Assembly: GCA_958450325.1 (NCBI GenBank)
Contig: OY288250.1
Span: 47,032,683-47,096,682 of the forward strand
Source: Agrostemma githago
Taxonomy: Eukaryota; Streptophyta; Magnoliopsida; Caryophyllales; Caryophyllaceae
DNA length: 64,000 nucleotides
Direction: 5' to 3'
The notes beneath the pieces were generated by a model that did no database searches, was not told where the DNA came from, and worked only from the letters and a program-made list of their open reading frames with translations. Positions 20,038-32,955 of this stretch are shown piece after piece. The first letter of the stretch is position 1. Each line of letters opens with the position of its first letter. Position numbers and translations under genes: made by a program.

Positions 20038-22029
20038 GCTGACATTTGGAAGGTCTGTAGGGTGTAAGTACATGTCAGGAAACTCGTCAGAAACAGGTCA
20101 CTGCATAGATAACACAGCAGTAGGAAGCTACAGAGCAATGTAAACAGTTGATGAAATCCGAAAACCAGAGATGCAACTGGGCCTGGACATGCAAAACGAC
20201 TGAAAAAGTCGGCTCACAAACGTGACGCTATGCCACCAAAACATCCAAAACTACTGAAGGAGTCTGTTCCCAACCGCGAGGCTACGACACCAGAGAAACA
20301 ATTGGCCATTCAAAACCACCGATGAAATCAGAAAAAGCGGGCATCCCCAAACTAACTGGTGTGAAACATCCTCATACTCACCAGAAATCACCAATTTAAC
20401 TGCAAATTAAGACTGAAAACCAAAGGTACAGCTGCCCCTCGACATTCAAAACCACTGAAAAAGTTTGTTCCTAAACGCGACGCTACGACACCAAAAAAAC
20501 AGTACACCACCGTTCCCATTTTCAGCAACCCACTTATCAACAAGGTACAACCAGGGGATGTTTAGGAAGAAGCTGATGCCTTTAAGAAGATGCATAATCC
20601 ATTCCATGGAGCAGTAGTGACAATTGAAAAAAATCAAAGCGATATGTCAACATACAGAATATAAGCTACTGATGTGGATATACACGAGAAATCAAAACCT
20701 GGGTGTTGTGGTCATTGGCGACAACACTGACCCCAAGCACACCAAGTGTAACTAAATTATACACCACGGAACATGAATGCATTTCCAAGGTTAAATTAAG
20801 CATACACGCACAAAAGAAAGGGAGGAGTCAATAAGAACTTGGAAAACGAGGAACAAAAGTACGAATATGAAGAGTCGAAGGAACTTATATAAAATAATAA
20901 CGCGTTATGTACACGACACGGCGATGCTAGGGCACACTGACCACTATTTGGGATAATTTCGTTATTTATGTTAAGCTAAACAGTGGAAGGTTCGCAGTAG
21001 TAGAAGACTTACAGTTCCAATTGGCCTTGACGGAGGTTGAAATGCAATAGAAGAGTTCTGGGGAAGCAGAAGGTGCAATCTTTTTTATTACCATGAAAAT
21101 TGTGGGCCAGTAATGGCTTAATGCTGAGGGACGGGGGGTGGGAAGTAGGGGTTTGAGTTTATGAATGATGCTAGTAGGGGTAATTGGGTGAGGGGTTGGA
21201 ATCTGTGAGGGGGGGTGGCTGAATTAGTACAACTAATCTGTTTATATGAGCTGATTTTACATGGGATGTAGGCAGGTATGATAGGTACATGTATGCATGA
21301 AGTCCACGGTAAGCTGGTAAGGACAATTTATCTATAGTTTTGTAGTGGTTCACATTTCGGTTGCAAACATCGGTTTAGAGAAAAGTGGCTCGGGTCCTTA
21401 CCTTTTTGTTTGGGTGGTCTCCCTTTATGTTGTTATTTTTGTAAAATGTATATGCGTAGGGGGCCGCGTGGCAGATGTTATCCGACTCGCATCTCTTTTT
21501 AAAAAAATCTCCAGATATGACTCACGAAGATAGTGATAGAACACCGAAGAATGACCAAACCCAAACAAGCTTGGACTACAGAGGATTTGGACTCACCATA
21601 AATTAAAAAGGATGAAAAAGGGGAATGCTGTGGAGAAGACGAGGAGACGTAACGCAGGAGGGAGAAGTAGGGGAAGAGAAAGCAGCGGAGGGCGAAGCAA
21701 GGGAGGAGAAGCAGGTGAGGGAGGGGCAGGGTATCACGCATATATTTGTTCGCCTTTTTGTATAGCTCAGTTAACTGTTAGTGGTAGTGATTGGTCGGCG
21801 GTCAGATCCTGTGCGGAGGAAGTAGGTCCAAGGAAGCGTCTATCGTAGCATTAGCGAACGTGTATTTGCATTACAGCATAAGCACAAAATGGATAATCTA
21901 AAACGTGTTAAACGGGAACTAACCAGCTACATTAGTTATGCAATAGGGAGTTTGGGCAACATTTGGCCACACATAAAACGATCATTGCTTTGTGGATTCA
22001 AGTTTTCAAAAGGCCCGGTCATGAGGCGC
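20038..22029. other. Helitron interior upstream of F-box copy B; duplicated segment
   Basis: No protein is recognised. The part around 21110-21380 resembles 34330-34570, which lies at the same distance upstream of copy C, so both F-box-like genes were duplicated with their upstream DNA. The stretch 21570-21610 (GGATTTGGACTCACCATAA) recurs at 30490-30510. Repeated short phrases (AAAACCACTGAAAAAGT and relatives) occur at 20190-20470. Confidence 0.5.
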
Positions 22030-24948
22030 ATGAAATTCTACATTTTGCGGGGAGCTTCAGGAAGCGGGGTGTCGGTAGTGGCTACTGAGCTTTTACTGGC
22101 TGCTTCGTCTGTACTGATCCCTTCCACGTCGGATGCACTTGGTCCATCCTTTTGCTCTTGGTCGGTTATGGCTGGAGTGCCGTCAGTGGTCGCTTGTGTG
22201 TCGACATCATCAGTAGCTACGAAAACCTGCTTCACCACCCACTGCAGGATGTTACTTGTTGATAGCGACGTTGCTGGACCAACACAGACTGTAAACTTCC
22301 TACACTCTAACATTTCCTGGATGACTGCAAAGGTTTGTTCATTCTCCTACATAGTTTTGGAAGACGCATGAAGATATAGCTGACGTTCTAAGTAGTAGTA
22401 TCAGCGATTATGTATAGACAGGTATTGACTTACAGAGTGCTTCATGTGAAACAAGTCAGCCGCTGACATCATGAATAGCTTCGATACGGTTGTTGTGAAA
22501 GCTATTATTGGTAGCGTGCCTGTTCCGTCTGATATGTCACAATTGAAAGTGACCCTATAGGCATTTGTCGGCAGTAGGACTTTAGTCGAACATATCACAG
22601 GTCAATGTGGTTAGAGCTATTTCCGCACCTAATCTGTAGTGTTGGTTTTATAAATCAGAGCGAATGCAAAGCGACGAATATACCGTGGCTTCGAAGTGCA
22701 CCCTGGGACAGAGCAAGCGTGGCAGGTGTAGGTAGTTCCTGGTGGTGTGCTGGAACGCTTGTTGCAGTGGGAGCAGCCCAAGTAAGCATGCATCCTGGAC
22801 AGGTCAGCGTCCTGAATAGCAACCTCCAGCCAGTGCCTTTCATCCTGGATGACCGACTTTGCCTGCGGAACAGTACGGGGTTTATAAACAGTGATGCACT
22901 CACAGTTGGCTGCACATAAGCAGCGTCCTAAAATTTGATCAGATAACAGCGAGGTGCGTACCTTTTTACAACGGAGGGCTGCAATTGTAGTAGCCTTTTG
23001 TGTCTGAGATGACTTCCTTGCGCCAAGAATCCTTCATTGTAGTTCCGACAGTGCCATGTGATGGGAAGCCATCCTGCAGACGGTGACAAGTGTAAATCTG
23101 AAATCTATGATAAGGGTGGAGTGAAAATTGTAAAGTGGTCAGGAGCAATTACGTAATGATGCGTGCACTATGTATGTATGTATGTATATGAGGATGAGTA
23201 GGCGGTAATAAAACGACTATGCAACTAATAAATTAGGGATAAGCCTGAATGTTACCAGGCTGAAAGTGCTTCAGCATTATCTCCAACAGGCGCATGTATG
23301 ATAGTAGTTGATGCAGAAGTAGACAGTGAGAATCCTGCATGTTGGTCACGTTTGACTATCCGTAAACATGGATTTTACTATGTAAAGAATTAAGGAACGA
23401 GCTATGTATTCAGACCTTAGTAGCTTGATACTCGGAGCGGTGTCAGGCCGACAATCCTGAACTTTCCCGGTAGTGGCAGCAACATGGTGCAGTCGTCTCC
23501 AGCCAGTTCATCCCATACGGGGATTGCCAGCGGTTGCGTGGTGCTGTTATAGATATAGTACAAAGTGTAACATTAGTCTGACCAATATGCAGAATGCACT
23601 GCGTACGACTGACGAATTAGTGTTTACGTCACCTGTGATCAATTAGCATAAGCTCTCGTACTTTCGACTCGCGTTTGTTCACTGTTGTAATCAGCCGCGG
23701 CTGATCTTCAACAAAAGGGACAATACCCAGCACATCTGCAGTGGTAGTTGGTAATCACTCATCCATAACTCATTGACAGGTTACAGGTTACCACACACCG
23801 CCTAACAGCTGAACTAAAGGTCTCTTCCAGCGGCTTGTTATCTTTCTAGTTACATTCAAACCGGTGTACTACTAATATGAACTGTATTCCCCGGCCTACA
23901 TACAATCTGGCGCAACGTCCCTCTTATAATTTTTCGGTAGCTAACTTGTAGCCACTTCGTAAGTGGCGGGGTCCACCATATACTGGGTTGATCAAGCTGC
24001 ATCTTGTCGTGTTGGAATTATAACCATATATATGCAGACAACGATCCGTACCCGTGGTTATATCTGGTGCTAGTCATTTGTGTAACATCTTATGACTAAT
24101 GAACTTTGGGATAACTGTAGTTAGGTTGTCCAGCACTATGCGTTCTCTAGACTGTTAGACATGTAATTACAGGCAGACATTTGTATAGATACACGATCTG
24201 AGATAAAGATTCGGAGGCACAAAGATACGTACTAAATAGCTCAGAATACTCTTGCTGCTTAGGAAGCTGCGAGATTGGCTGGTATTCCTGAGTAGCAGTA
24301 TCACCAAGACCAGTGTCGTCATCCAATGGAAACACAAGCGTTCTACGGTTAAATGTCATCTGATAGTCGAGATCAGTCGGACTTGTCTTTCACTCGGGTT
24401 TGAGGGGACTTATGGCAGCATTCCTTATCTCATATGTCTTGTTACGATGAATTGCATCTTCATACATTGAAACTTGGTCGGCGAACAGAGCATCTCGCAT
24501 CTTTGTGCCCTACGCAGCAGTTGCCCCACTAAAAGCAGTGTGCATTGGAAGACAATGAAAAAATATGCGGACTATGATGTGGCGACAAAAAAACTAATCA
24601 TCAACATCAGCTGCAAAGTCAAATACTGCATGGCTTATCAAAGCTGTAGTTTTCCTATTGTTTCAGCTAATAGATGGTACAAGCATGGGTCGTCGAGGGG
24701 GGACAGTGCGGTTCATGCGTCCGCAGCAACTACCCAGCACAAAGCAGAAGTTCATTGGACATACTTGTCTGGTGAGGAACCAGGTACTGCAGCCAAAGCG
24801 AAACAATTGGGCACAGAACCGACTAACTACTCCACATAAATCACGTGTTGGGCACACTGAACAACATCGCACCACCTATATATCAGTAACCTGATCTAAA
24901 CGTTTGAGTGTATACAGGCACTAGTAGAAAAAGTAAATTTGGCTAATA

Positions 24949-25245
24949 GAAAAGGTTTCGGTGGTTGTTAATAACCGTAGCCTTTTAAGTGGATAGAATA
25001 GGAATTATGAAATGGCTACGGTTGTTTTTAAACAGCCGAAGCCAAAAAAAATTTGCTACGGTTCTCAAACAAAACTGAAGCCCCAAGTACGTATAAAAGG
25101 TTGCGGTTGTTAACATTAACCGAAGCCAAAAATCAACGGCTACGGTTCTGACAGAACCGAAGACAAAAATATTTTCAAAAGGCTTCACTTATTACCAATA
25201 ACCGCAACAAAATATAAAAGGCTACGGTTCTAGATTAGAACCGAA
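24949..25245. repeat. Left subterminal hairpin array of the CACTA element
   Basis: About six short inverted pairs of the form GGCT(A/T)CGGTT - 8 to 15 bases - AACCG(A/T)AGCC. A mirror array lies at 27889-28165 near the right end. Dense subterminal motifs are the usual transposase-binding region of CACTA elements. Confidence 0.75.
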
Positions 25246-25476
25246 GCGTAGATATGTACTATAGGCTAGCATAGTCGAGCTAGACCTATCAAAACTTGAT
25301 TCAAGCCGCTGACCCATTTTTGTTGGGTTATGCATTCGTTTTTTCGACTCGTAATCTGTTTGACTCGAGCCCGTTATAACCCGTTAATTTAGGGTCAAAA
25401 CTCGACCGAACCGGTTCGACGCGTCGGGTCAACGAGAATTTATTAAAATTAATACAATATTGGTACTTAAATATTA

Positions 25477-25735
25477 CTCCCTCCGTTCCAACCATTTGTA
25501 TCCATTTGCTTTATGCACGTACGTCGATACTAATTTTCTTTTGTCTATATCTTTAGTTACGTATTACTAAAAGTTATAAAAATTTGATATTCGAAATGCA
25601 TTCGATTAGACGATTTAAACAAGATCCCACATGAATATATTTTATCTTATATATTAGAAGTTATATCAAAAATTCATCATACTTATAAATAGTGTCAAAA
25701 AAGCAAATGTATACTATTCAATGGAACGGAGGGAG
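25477..25735. mobile_element. Stowaway-type MITE nested in the CACTA element
   Basis: 259 bp with terminal inverted repeats CTCCCTCCGTTCCA / TGGAACGGAGGGAG and a TA duplication on both sides (25475-25476, 25736-25737). Both are the hallmarks of Tc1/mariner-derived Stowaway MITEs. No coding capacity. Confidence 0.92.
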
Positions 25736-27888
25736 TATACTATATGGATTTATAATTTAAAAAAACTAATACTATTAATAGTTTAAATTATAGAGACAAA
25801 CATATAAACAAGTCGAACCTTTATTCCAAACTCACTTCTTAATTTTTTTTAATCATAGCAATCACTCCCTCCTTTCCTCGTTCTTTTGAATACAAATTAA
25901 ACTAATTATGCCTAATCATAATCCATCGCTGACCATCAGTCATCGCCGTATCCTTCGACCATCGGCCCTCGTCGTATCCTTCGACCATCGGCCAACGTGT
26001 TAGAATACACGATAATCATTCTTTGAATCGTCCCATTCTTCAACCACCGCTCCTTCATCACCGCCGTCCTTCCTGGGAATTGGTGTCGAGATTTGATTGA
26101 CTCAGTTTATTCAATCTTGCTTATGAATTCATCACGTGATCAGTTTCGTAGAATATTTCTTCGGTTTCTGATGATTTGTTTTCATTATTGGATAAGAATA
26201 CTGATTTTTTTGCCTAATTATAAATTTATAACCCTAATGGTGTTAGAATATTACCGTGATGCAGGGTATCTTCTAGGTGAACCATTGCGAAATATTTAGC
26301 CGATTAGTTATATTTGGAGTGTATACTATGAAGCTAATTGATAGAATTGGGGTTTATGTTATTTCAACCATGGTTTCTTGCGATGGATTACAGATTAACA
26401 CTAGCTTCGTCCTTTCTGATTGAAAAATGTGCTCGATTTGACCCTGCAGAAGGCAAGGATATGTAAAGGTCTGTTGCACGTACTACTAAACATTTTGTAC
26501 TTTTGTTGCATTCTCCCTTAATTTTTGAAAGATTCAGCACATTAACGTCATTAGGGTAGCTGTAGTCATAGGGGAGTTGAGTAATAGTTGAATACCTATT
26601 ATGTATTTGCAATTTTTCACTCATGCAACATTTGTCATTACTTGGCCTATCAAGCCAACCTAGTCCAGGTGATTGCATTTCTGATCAGCAAAAGGAAATT
26701 TTGGCAATTGAAAGTTGTACAGAAGAGATAGGTTAGACAACATGTTACATTTTCGTGGTTACTCGAGTTTCTATATGCTTTGACCTTTCATCTTTAGTTT
26801 GTTATTAAAAAGAATCAACCTTCAAGGGGTTGTTTCTCTAAATGAAACTCATTCATTTATTCAAGAATTTGTTTGATACTAGTACCTTGCTTGTGGGCTA
26901 AGAAGTTCCTATTAAGATGCATAATTCCTTCACTATCTCATCTCCGATTGCGTAATTATATTTTTTTTAACAATATTGACGGTTATACACAACACTGACA
27001 TATTTATTAATGTGTTCACATTCCTTTTCGGGTTGCATTACTCAACTCCCTTTGGTTGTAGGAGCTGCTTATTCATGGAAAATACAATCTATTCTACTTG
27101 TCAAATGATGATTTCTGAACAACAAACTGTCCTAGTTGAGGTATGTTTGATCATAACCTTTTCATGAAAGGGGATTAATATTTAGGAGCATTGCAGGTAC
27201 AGATAGAACCTAAAAACTCCCAACTTCATTTTCAGACCGTGACATAGACTATCACACCACTACTTTGGACGACTCGACTAAGCATAGACAAGTTATGACC
27301 GGTAAAAGAGTTCTATGTATGTTGCTTCTATATCTACCCAACTTTTACATTTAAGCATTGTAAATAATTTAGCTATCTTATTTTGGTGGTTTTTTTTCTT
27401 CTATTCAGGTTATATTATAGATGATGCAATCTCCGTTAAATACTTTGGCATAGTCGAGTCGTAGCAGGTCCTTTTGTGCATTACATGCTCTCCATGCAAC
27501 TGGTTTTAACAAGTCTTTTTCGTGTTTTGGTTGGATGGAGTGCATGTTGTAGTACCGGACATGCAAGGCTGTTTTATAGAGCATTTCTTTGTGATTTCAA
27601 TAACAGGCCAGTGCATTACAAATGCATATCAGTATGTATACCAAACATGAATCAGACTTCTCGCTCGTGCCAATTCATGGTTGTATTTTGCCTGAATGAA
27701 GGAATGATTTCTACCTCATGTATCTGGTGTTGTTTATTTTTTATTGCTGAGCTACTATTAGTGCTTTTAATTACTATAATGGATCAATGTTTCAATAAAT
27801 AGTATTGGTCATAGAGCCCATCCCAAAAATATTTTGCTATTTTTTTGTACAAATATATAATTTTTTTTTGATTTTTTGATTAAGAAAT

Positions 27889-28165
27889 GGCGCTTCGGTT
27901 CTTTAAAAACAACCGAAGCATTTAATCAACTTATGGCTTCGATTCTATATAAACAACCGAAGCCGCTTCCTCACTTTTGGCTACGGTTCAACTTAAAGAC
28001 CGATGCTTTTGCGGTGTTTTTGGCTTCGGTTCTTGTAAATAACCGTTGCCGTAAGTATTTTTGGCTTCGCCACATAACCGAAGCCACAAATCATAGATTT
28101 AATGCTACGCCTTGATATACAGCGCCCATATAACCGAAGCCACATGTCCTTTTTAACCGAAGATA
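27889..28165. repeat. Right subterminal hairpin array of the CACTA element
   Basis: Repeated GGCTTCGGTT and AACCGAAGCC pairs face each other every 30-60 bp, mirroring the left array at 24949-25245. Confidence 0.75.
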
Positions 28166-28584
28166 CAAGTTCTTTTTGTACTAGTGAGGGGTGGATTTCG
28201 ATGCTTAATACTAAGAAGCATGTCGAGAATTGCTCTACCACATATCATACTCTATGACACGAAAAATGACCTGATTGTTCATCAGGTTGGCCAAAGCAAT
28301 TTGTTCCCAACAGTTATAGATACGATTGTCTCGGCCACCTCAGCCAATATCCACAGGCATAATTCATCTAGCAACTCAATCATGATCTTAGACGATAGAT
28401 TTATTAGGGCAATGCAGAATCCGAACTGCAATCTTACCTTTTCATCTTCGAGCAGCAAACTATGGTAGACCATATTCTTGTTTGGAGATGTCTTTGGCCG
28501 TCTTTTTTCTATTACTTTCACCTTTACCTTGTAGTCATGGCTATCTGCGTTCAGGTCGGCTAGGTAGGTCGCTTTAGGCTTCAT

Positions 28585-31410
28585 TCTGCAAAACCATAAA
28601 TAATATTAGAATCAGACTGACTGCTTACATGTTTCTGATAAAATGGTTTCAAAATTCCACCTGGCGTTTAGGGTGTCATATATACTCAACGTACACAGGG
28701 GAAGTAATGCGGCGTTTAGCACAAGAATTTCTGAACGCGCACATTCTATGCCTACAGTGTAAGATGCTCTGTGGTCTAACAGAAGTCACGGACTAAGAGC
28801 AGGAAACAGCGCAGCACAAATTCAGGACACATTGCAAACGACGCAATCAACGTGCGTCATTAATGTAGCAGTCAGCATCCTAACATTTAGTTCCGCAAAG
28901 GTTCGTCCCCTTTCGAAGAGCGGGTATAATATTGTTATTTGTAACGCCCGATACCGTTTGGCACACATGTTTCAGAATTCTACTAATGATCGGTAAATTC
29001 GTGTATAGGCTCGCCACTAACTGAAATAATTGGGTATGCAGGAGCCCTGACACAATTCCATGTGTACATTACAGAGGGACACCGTACATCATGACGGGAC
29101 TAAACACATACAATCTATTGTAGATGGAAGTGGAGGGTAATATTTCATGCAGGTAATCAACAGAAAACTGAACTTTAAATTAATATGTGACCAGAACCCA
29201 GATTTGCAGATCAAAGACAAAGCACCAAACCTAATCTTAAGTATAGCAGTAACTGTATACGTCCATCTTTAATAATCCTACAAAAAATGATTTAGACGAA
29301 CCCCCACAAAGTCTGCAGGGATGCACCAACCTTAGCTTGACATACCTGTGGAATCTATAACAACGAGCGCTTGGAGTTTTTTCAAACGGTACCAACGTGT
29401 GCACCACCAACCCTGCACGACCAAGTAGTCTGGTTATGGGAGACGCCAACAGATGCGTGACATGCATGCGATTTGGAACGGGAAGAGAAAGTGTTAAGCT
29501 ATAAGGTTACTGTTGAGGGAAGGCCTTGCAGGATCAAGATAATATTAACATACCCAAGAAATTGAGTGATAGCTGTATGTGAAGTATTCAAGGTATTGTT
29601 AGAAGTAATGATAGATGGATGCGATGTCAATATTCAGGAGGTGGAGTGTGGCAGTAAGCAAAGGATTGAGGCAGGGCGCAGTAGGAAGTGAGGCTATGCG
29701 GGGCTTTTGGAACGCACATCGAAGAAACTGCAATTGGCCAGTGTACAATAGGCTTAGTTAAATATAGGACGCTATCTATATCCTAACTAAAGCTCTCGAG
29801 TGTGTCAAGTAAGTTACAGATTTTATGAGGAGTGTAGTTGAAGGTCAAAATTTAACAAATGGTATGCTTGTGACCTCAATATGGACAAAAGTTGATATCT
29901 TAATTTGATTTGCTAACCTTCGTGAAGTTGGACTATAATTTTCATATAATATGCTTTGTATTGCATGTATGATGTAGTCATACATTTGTTTCCGTTAAAT
30001 TCTATTACAGCAGGCTATCTCTTACTTTTGCTAACGCGAACTAAGAATCTATGGGAATATTGGAAGGAGGTGGAACGATGGTATAGGTTTTTCACTAATT
30101 AGATTATTTGCAAAGTACTACTTGGAGGCGTACTTATTTATCGTAGATAAATATAATTTCCGATCATTACGTATAAGGATGTTGTATAATTTAGAATGAA
30201 TTGTTTTCATGTAACGTAATACGGTCTAACTTAACGTGTCAACCTAGAAATAGGGTACAATCGTACAGTATATGTATGATGTAATTGTACACTATCTACG
30301 ATTCCTCCTGTATTCTACAGGTACCAAAGTACTTTCTAAACAATTACTCCCCCACGAGCAGTGGATTTTCCGTGTTCATCGTGCGATGCGCGTTGTTGAA
30401 GATGGTCCTCCCCTTAATCCCTTGGTCCTTCGTCCCTTGGTTATTCCCTGGCTCTCACTCCTTCGGTTATTCTTTGGTCACTCACTCAAAGGATTTGGAC
30501 TCACCATAAGTCGGGAAGGACGCAATAACAAACGCACGGGAGAAGGAGAGGAGACGAAGCGCTGTATCGAGAGGTAGAGACAGAGAAAGTATAGGATGAA
30601 GAAGTAGGGGTGTAAAAGTAGGGGAGGTAAAGCGTATCATGTGATAAGCACGTGTAGATTATGTTCATAAGAGGCAACTGCTTGATAGTCCTGAATTTTT
30701 CTACATATGGAACATAACCAGATGCCGCAACGAGTATGCGGTAATTGCTGGGATTCACCAGGATTCAGAAGGAACGCATAAGAGGAGCACATTGAGTAGC
30801 AGCAACAATCACGTACGCATAACCCCCACGCTTAGTATAGGTCGGAAATAATAAAGGGTCGGAACATGAAAGTGACCAGACCAACAAAGAGGTAAATATT
30901 AGAAAAGATACAAATAATATATCAATAGCGATCCAAATATGAAAACAAACAAACCTTGGAAAATGATAGAAACAAGAAATCGATAACGATCGAAAATTGA
31001 AAACGGCCAAAAAGAGCGGCCTGAACTACAAAGGGTGCACAACGGACCATCTCTTACTTTTGTTCACGAGAAAAAAGATGCGTTGGGGTTACTGCTAGTG
31101 AGCATAACATGTTTAAAGGATTCCCACTAATTAGATGCTTTGTGAGATAATACTTAAATCCGTAACTGCCTAGATTACATTAACGTCATTTATGGTTAGT
31201 AAAAACAATAATGTCGTAAGATTCTAAATGTATTGTAGCGTACTCACCATTTTTTTAAAAGTACATGTATCGGATCACGAGGAGTGCAAACTTACAAATT
31301 GGAACGTGAAAAAAACAGGAGGGAAGCACAATCACTCTGCTACTAAAAGATTCTGTAGAAGTAGATACCTCCCACTCCAAAGTTCCATCTCTCATACGTT
31401 TTCATAGAAA
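28585..31410. other. Helitron interior, no gene recognised
   Basis: Upstream of the RPA-like exon 1 and upstream of the plus-strand gene at 31411. Scattered short frames show no domains. The sequence around 30480-30610 resembles 21570-21730, a third diverged copy of the segment found upstream of the F-box-like genes. It holds the divergent promoters of the RPA-like gene (minus) and the gene at 31411 (plus). Confidence 0.4.
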
Positions 31411-31945
31411 ATGCCTAAAGCCATGTCTACCGTTGAAGCTGTTGACTACTACCAATCCAAAATTGACCGCATTACCTACGAAATTCGGGTGTTGTTCGAT
31501 CGATTGATCAACATCGTAGTTCCTGAGACTGTACTTTGTCTTATTCGAAGGGAACCATCGCTCCCCACTGTAGGCAGAATTCTCTACGAGCCTGTTGCTC
31601 CTGCCTCGGTCCGAGTTTCCGCCGAGAATGTCTTGAGAGGTATTTGCTACTCTAATACTTTATTCTCCATGGTTCCCATAATTATTATTGTAACCTTGCC
31701 TTAGCTGCTCAGTACGATGTGTAGACACAGTTGGCATCAAATCCGATGAGCTTGATCCTTTGAAGGCTGATGTGATCGAGTTGTTCAAGAGGCTTCAGGA
31801 CGTTTTCCAGTGGAGGTTTATTCTCGAACTCTGCGGCGATGGAGGGGGGCTGTTTTTTCCACAGGAGAAACTCACTATCACCGACCTGTGCTGCGACTAC
31901 ATGGAAGAGATCTCACCAATTGGATCTTCATCTGAAGAGGATTAA
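31411..31945 (+). CDS. Unrecognised two-exon gene carried by the Helitron
   Basis: Exon 1 is 31411-31639 (MPKAMSTVEAVDYYQSKI...) and exon 2 is 31713-31945. The 73-bp intron has a GT donor at 31640 and an AG acceptor at 31711-31712 after a T/C-rich stretch. Splicing restores one uninterrupted frame of 153 codons ending in the acidic tail SPIGSSSEED. The unspliced frame stops inside the intron, so the spliced model is better. The sequence has alternating hydrophobic and charged stretches (RITYEIRVLFDRLINIV; LFKRLQDVFQWRFILELC) that suggest a small helical protein. There is no signal peptide or zinc motif. It reads opposite to all the Helitron genes, so it may be captured host cargo. I do not recognise the family. 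Confidence 0.5.
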
Positions 31946-32955
31946 TGCTGTCATGTAATCGAAGTATCAGTGTACCTCCACCTGAAAGTGTATAAGTATC
32001 TACTGTATTCTGAATTAAAAAATGTTCTGTAGTGCAAGACTAACGATAGGCGCAGGACTGTCTTGTGTATTGTAGGTGCGATATGTTGTCACTGTATACT
32101 GCCTAATGTGCTATTGTGTACCTATTTCTGGGACTGGGTAGATATGCAAGTGCTATATGTTTAGCAAGCATGTGTGACATCTTCACGCTAGAGCTTGTCC
32201 CCCACGATGAATCCATATGCATGAGATGCTAGAGTCGGTTTAGTGTAAAGATTTTGGACATGTGCACATAAACTGCATCAATATATATCAGGGTGCATTC
32301 ACCCCAGAGTCCACACCGAAACGCACATCAGTACGCTGACCGCTGGTACATCATCTGAGACACCACATCTCACACTGATTTTACCCCTTGCACGCAGAGT
32401 TAAGACACAGCACAACATATAGAGTTGCCCTGTCAAAACACACACAGTACTATGCACTGGGTTATTGTTACTCGGCACACTTTTATTGGTTCAAGTCAAA
32501 ATTTATATCAAGTTGATCTAACCTGGGCTGTGAAATGAAAAAGATGATGGCGGAGAAGTGAGAAGACTATTCATAGGAATACTATCTATCATAAGAGGCA
32601 GTTTTAGGTCGTAAAACTGGACCAATTCGTGTCAACTCACTGCTAAGTCTGTACGTATATATGAACGTGACATCTCCTTGGAGTTCTCCAGAGGCGTTTG
32701 TAGTACCCCGCATGCATTCACTTGCTTATGGCTTTCATAGTCACATACAGTTATGATCCGTTCGTGAGGACTCGTTCCAAATTCCAGAAACTGCACAGTA
32801 GAATACTGATCTCATAACGAATATATTTCCTGACTCGTGTATATCCCAAAACAATTCTAAATACATTCCACAGTGTCGTGCACAAGGAGCAATGAAAGAA
32901 AAGTTGCAGCGCATACATGCAGTGGCCATAACTACGTAGGCTGACGGTCATTTCA
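31946..32955. other. Helitron interior, no gene recognised
   Basis: 3' flank of the plus-strand gene at 31411 and of the minus-strand F-box-like copy C. No coding sequence is supported. Confidence 0.4.

Larger units (their letters stand above)
24919..28186. mobile_element. Non-autonomous CACTA-type element inside the RPA gene
   Basis: The ends are CACTAGTAGAAAAAG (left) and, inverted on the right, CACTAGTACAAAAAG. The 3-bp duplication AGG is at 24916-24918 and 28187-28189. Length is 3,268 bp. Both subterminal regions are packed with GGCTACGGTT/AACCGAAGCC inverted pairs. No transposase was recognised. The interior (25740-27850) is AT-rich with only short reading frames. Confidence 0.85.
22030..28584 (-). 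pseudogene. RPA70-like single-strand DNA-binding protein of the Helitron
   Basis: Plant Helitrons often encode an RPA large-subunit homolog thought to coat single-stranded DNA during transposition. Exon 1 (28438-28584) begins MKPKATYLADLNADSHDYKV and contains KVKVIEKRRPKTSPNK; its donor is AAG|GTAAGA. Beyond the CACTA insertion (24919-28186) lie DYQMTFNRRTLV (24330-24375, with a TGA just upstream), ILGIVPFVEDQPRLITTV (near 23630-23735, an OB-fold) and IPVWDELAGDD (near 23430-23555, OB-fold DBD-B). Next comes the zinc-binding YLGCSHCNKRSSTPPG...CHAC (22711-22784), then NCDISDGTGTLPIIAFTTTV...MSAADLFHMKH (22440-22550). The last exon has LQWVVKQVFVA and an acidic tail (about 22038-22340). Exon limits are approximate. 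The insertion and at least one stop make it non-functional here. Confidence 0.75.

Noticed and set aside
23168..23190. TGTA microsatellite in the RPA-like gene region
   Set aside because: Too short and imperfect to report as a feature.
25866..25880. Second Stowaway MITE end (CTCCCTCCTTTCC)
   Set aside because: No matching inverted end or TA duplication could be found nearby.
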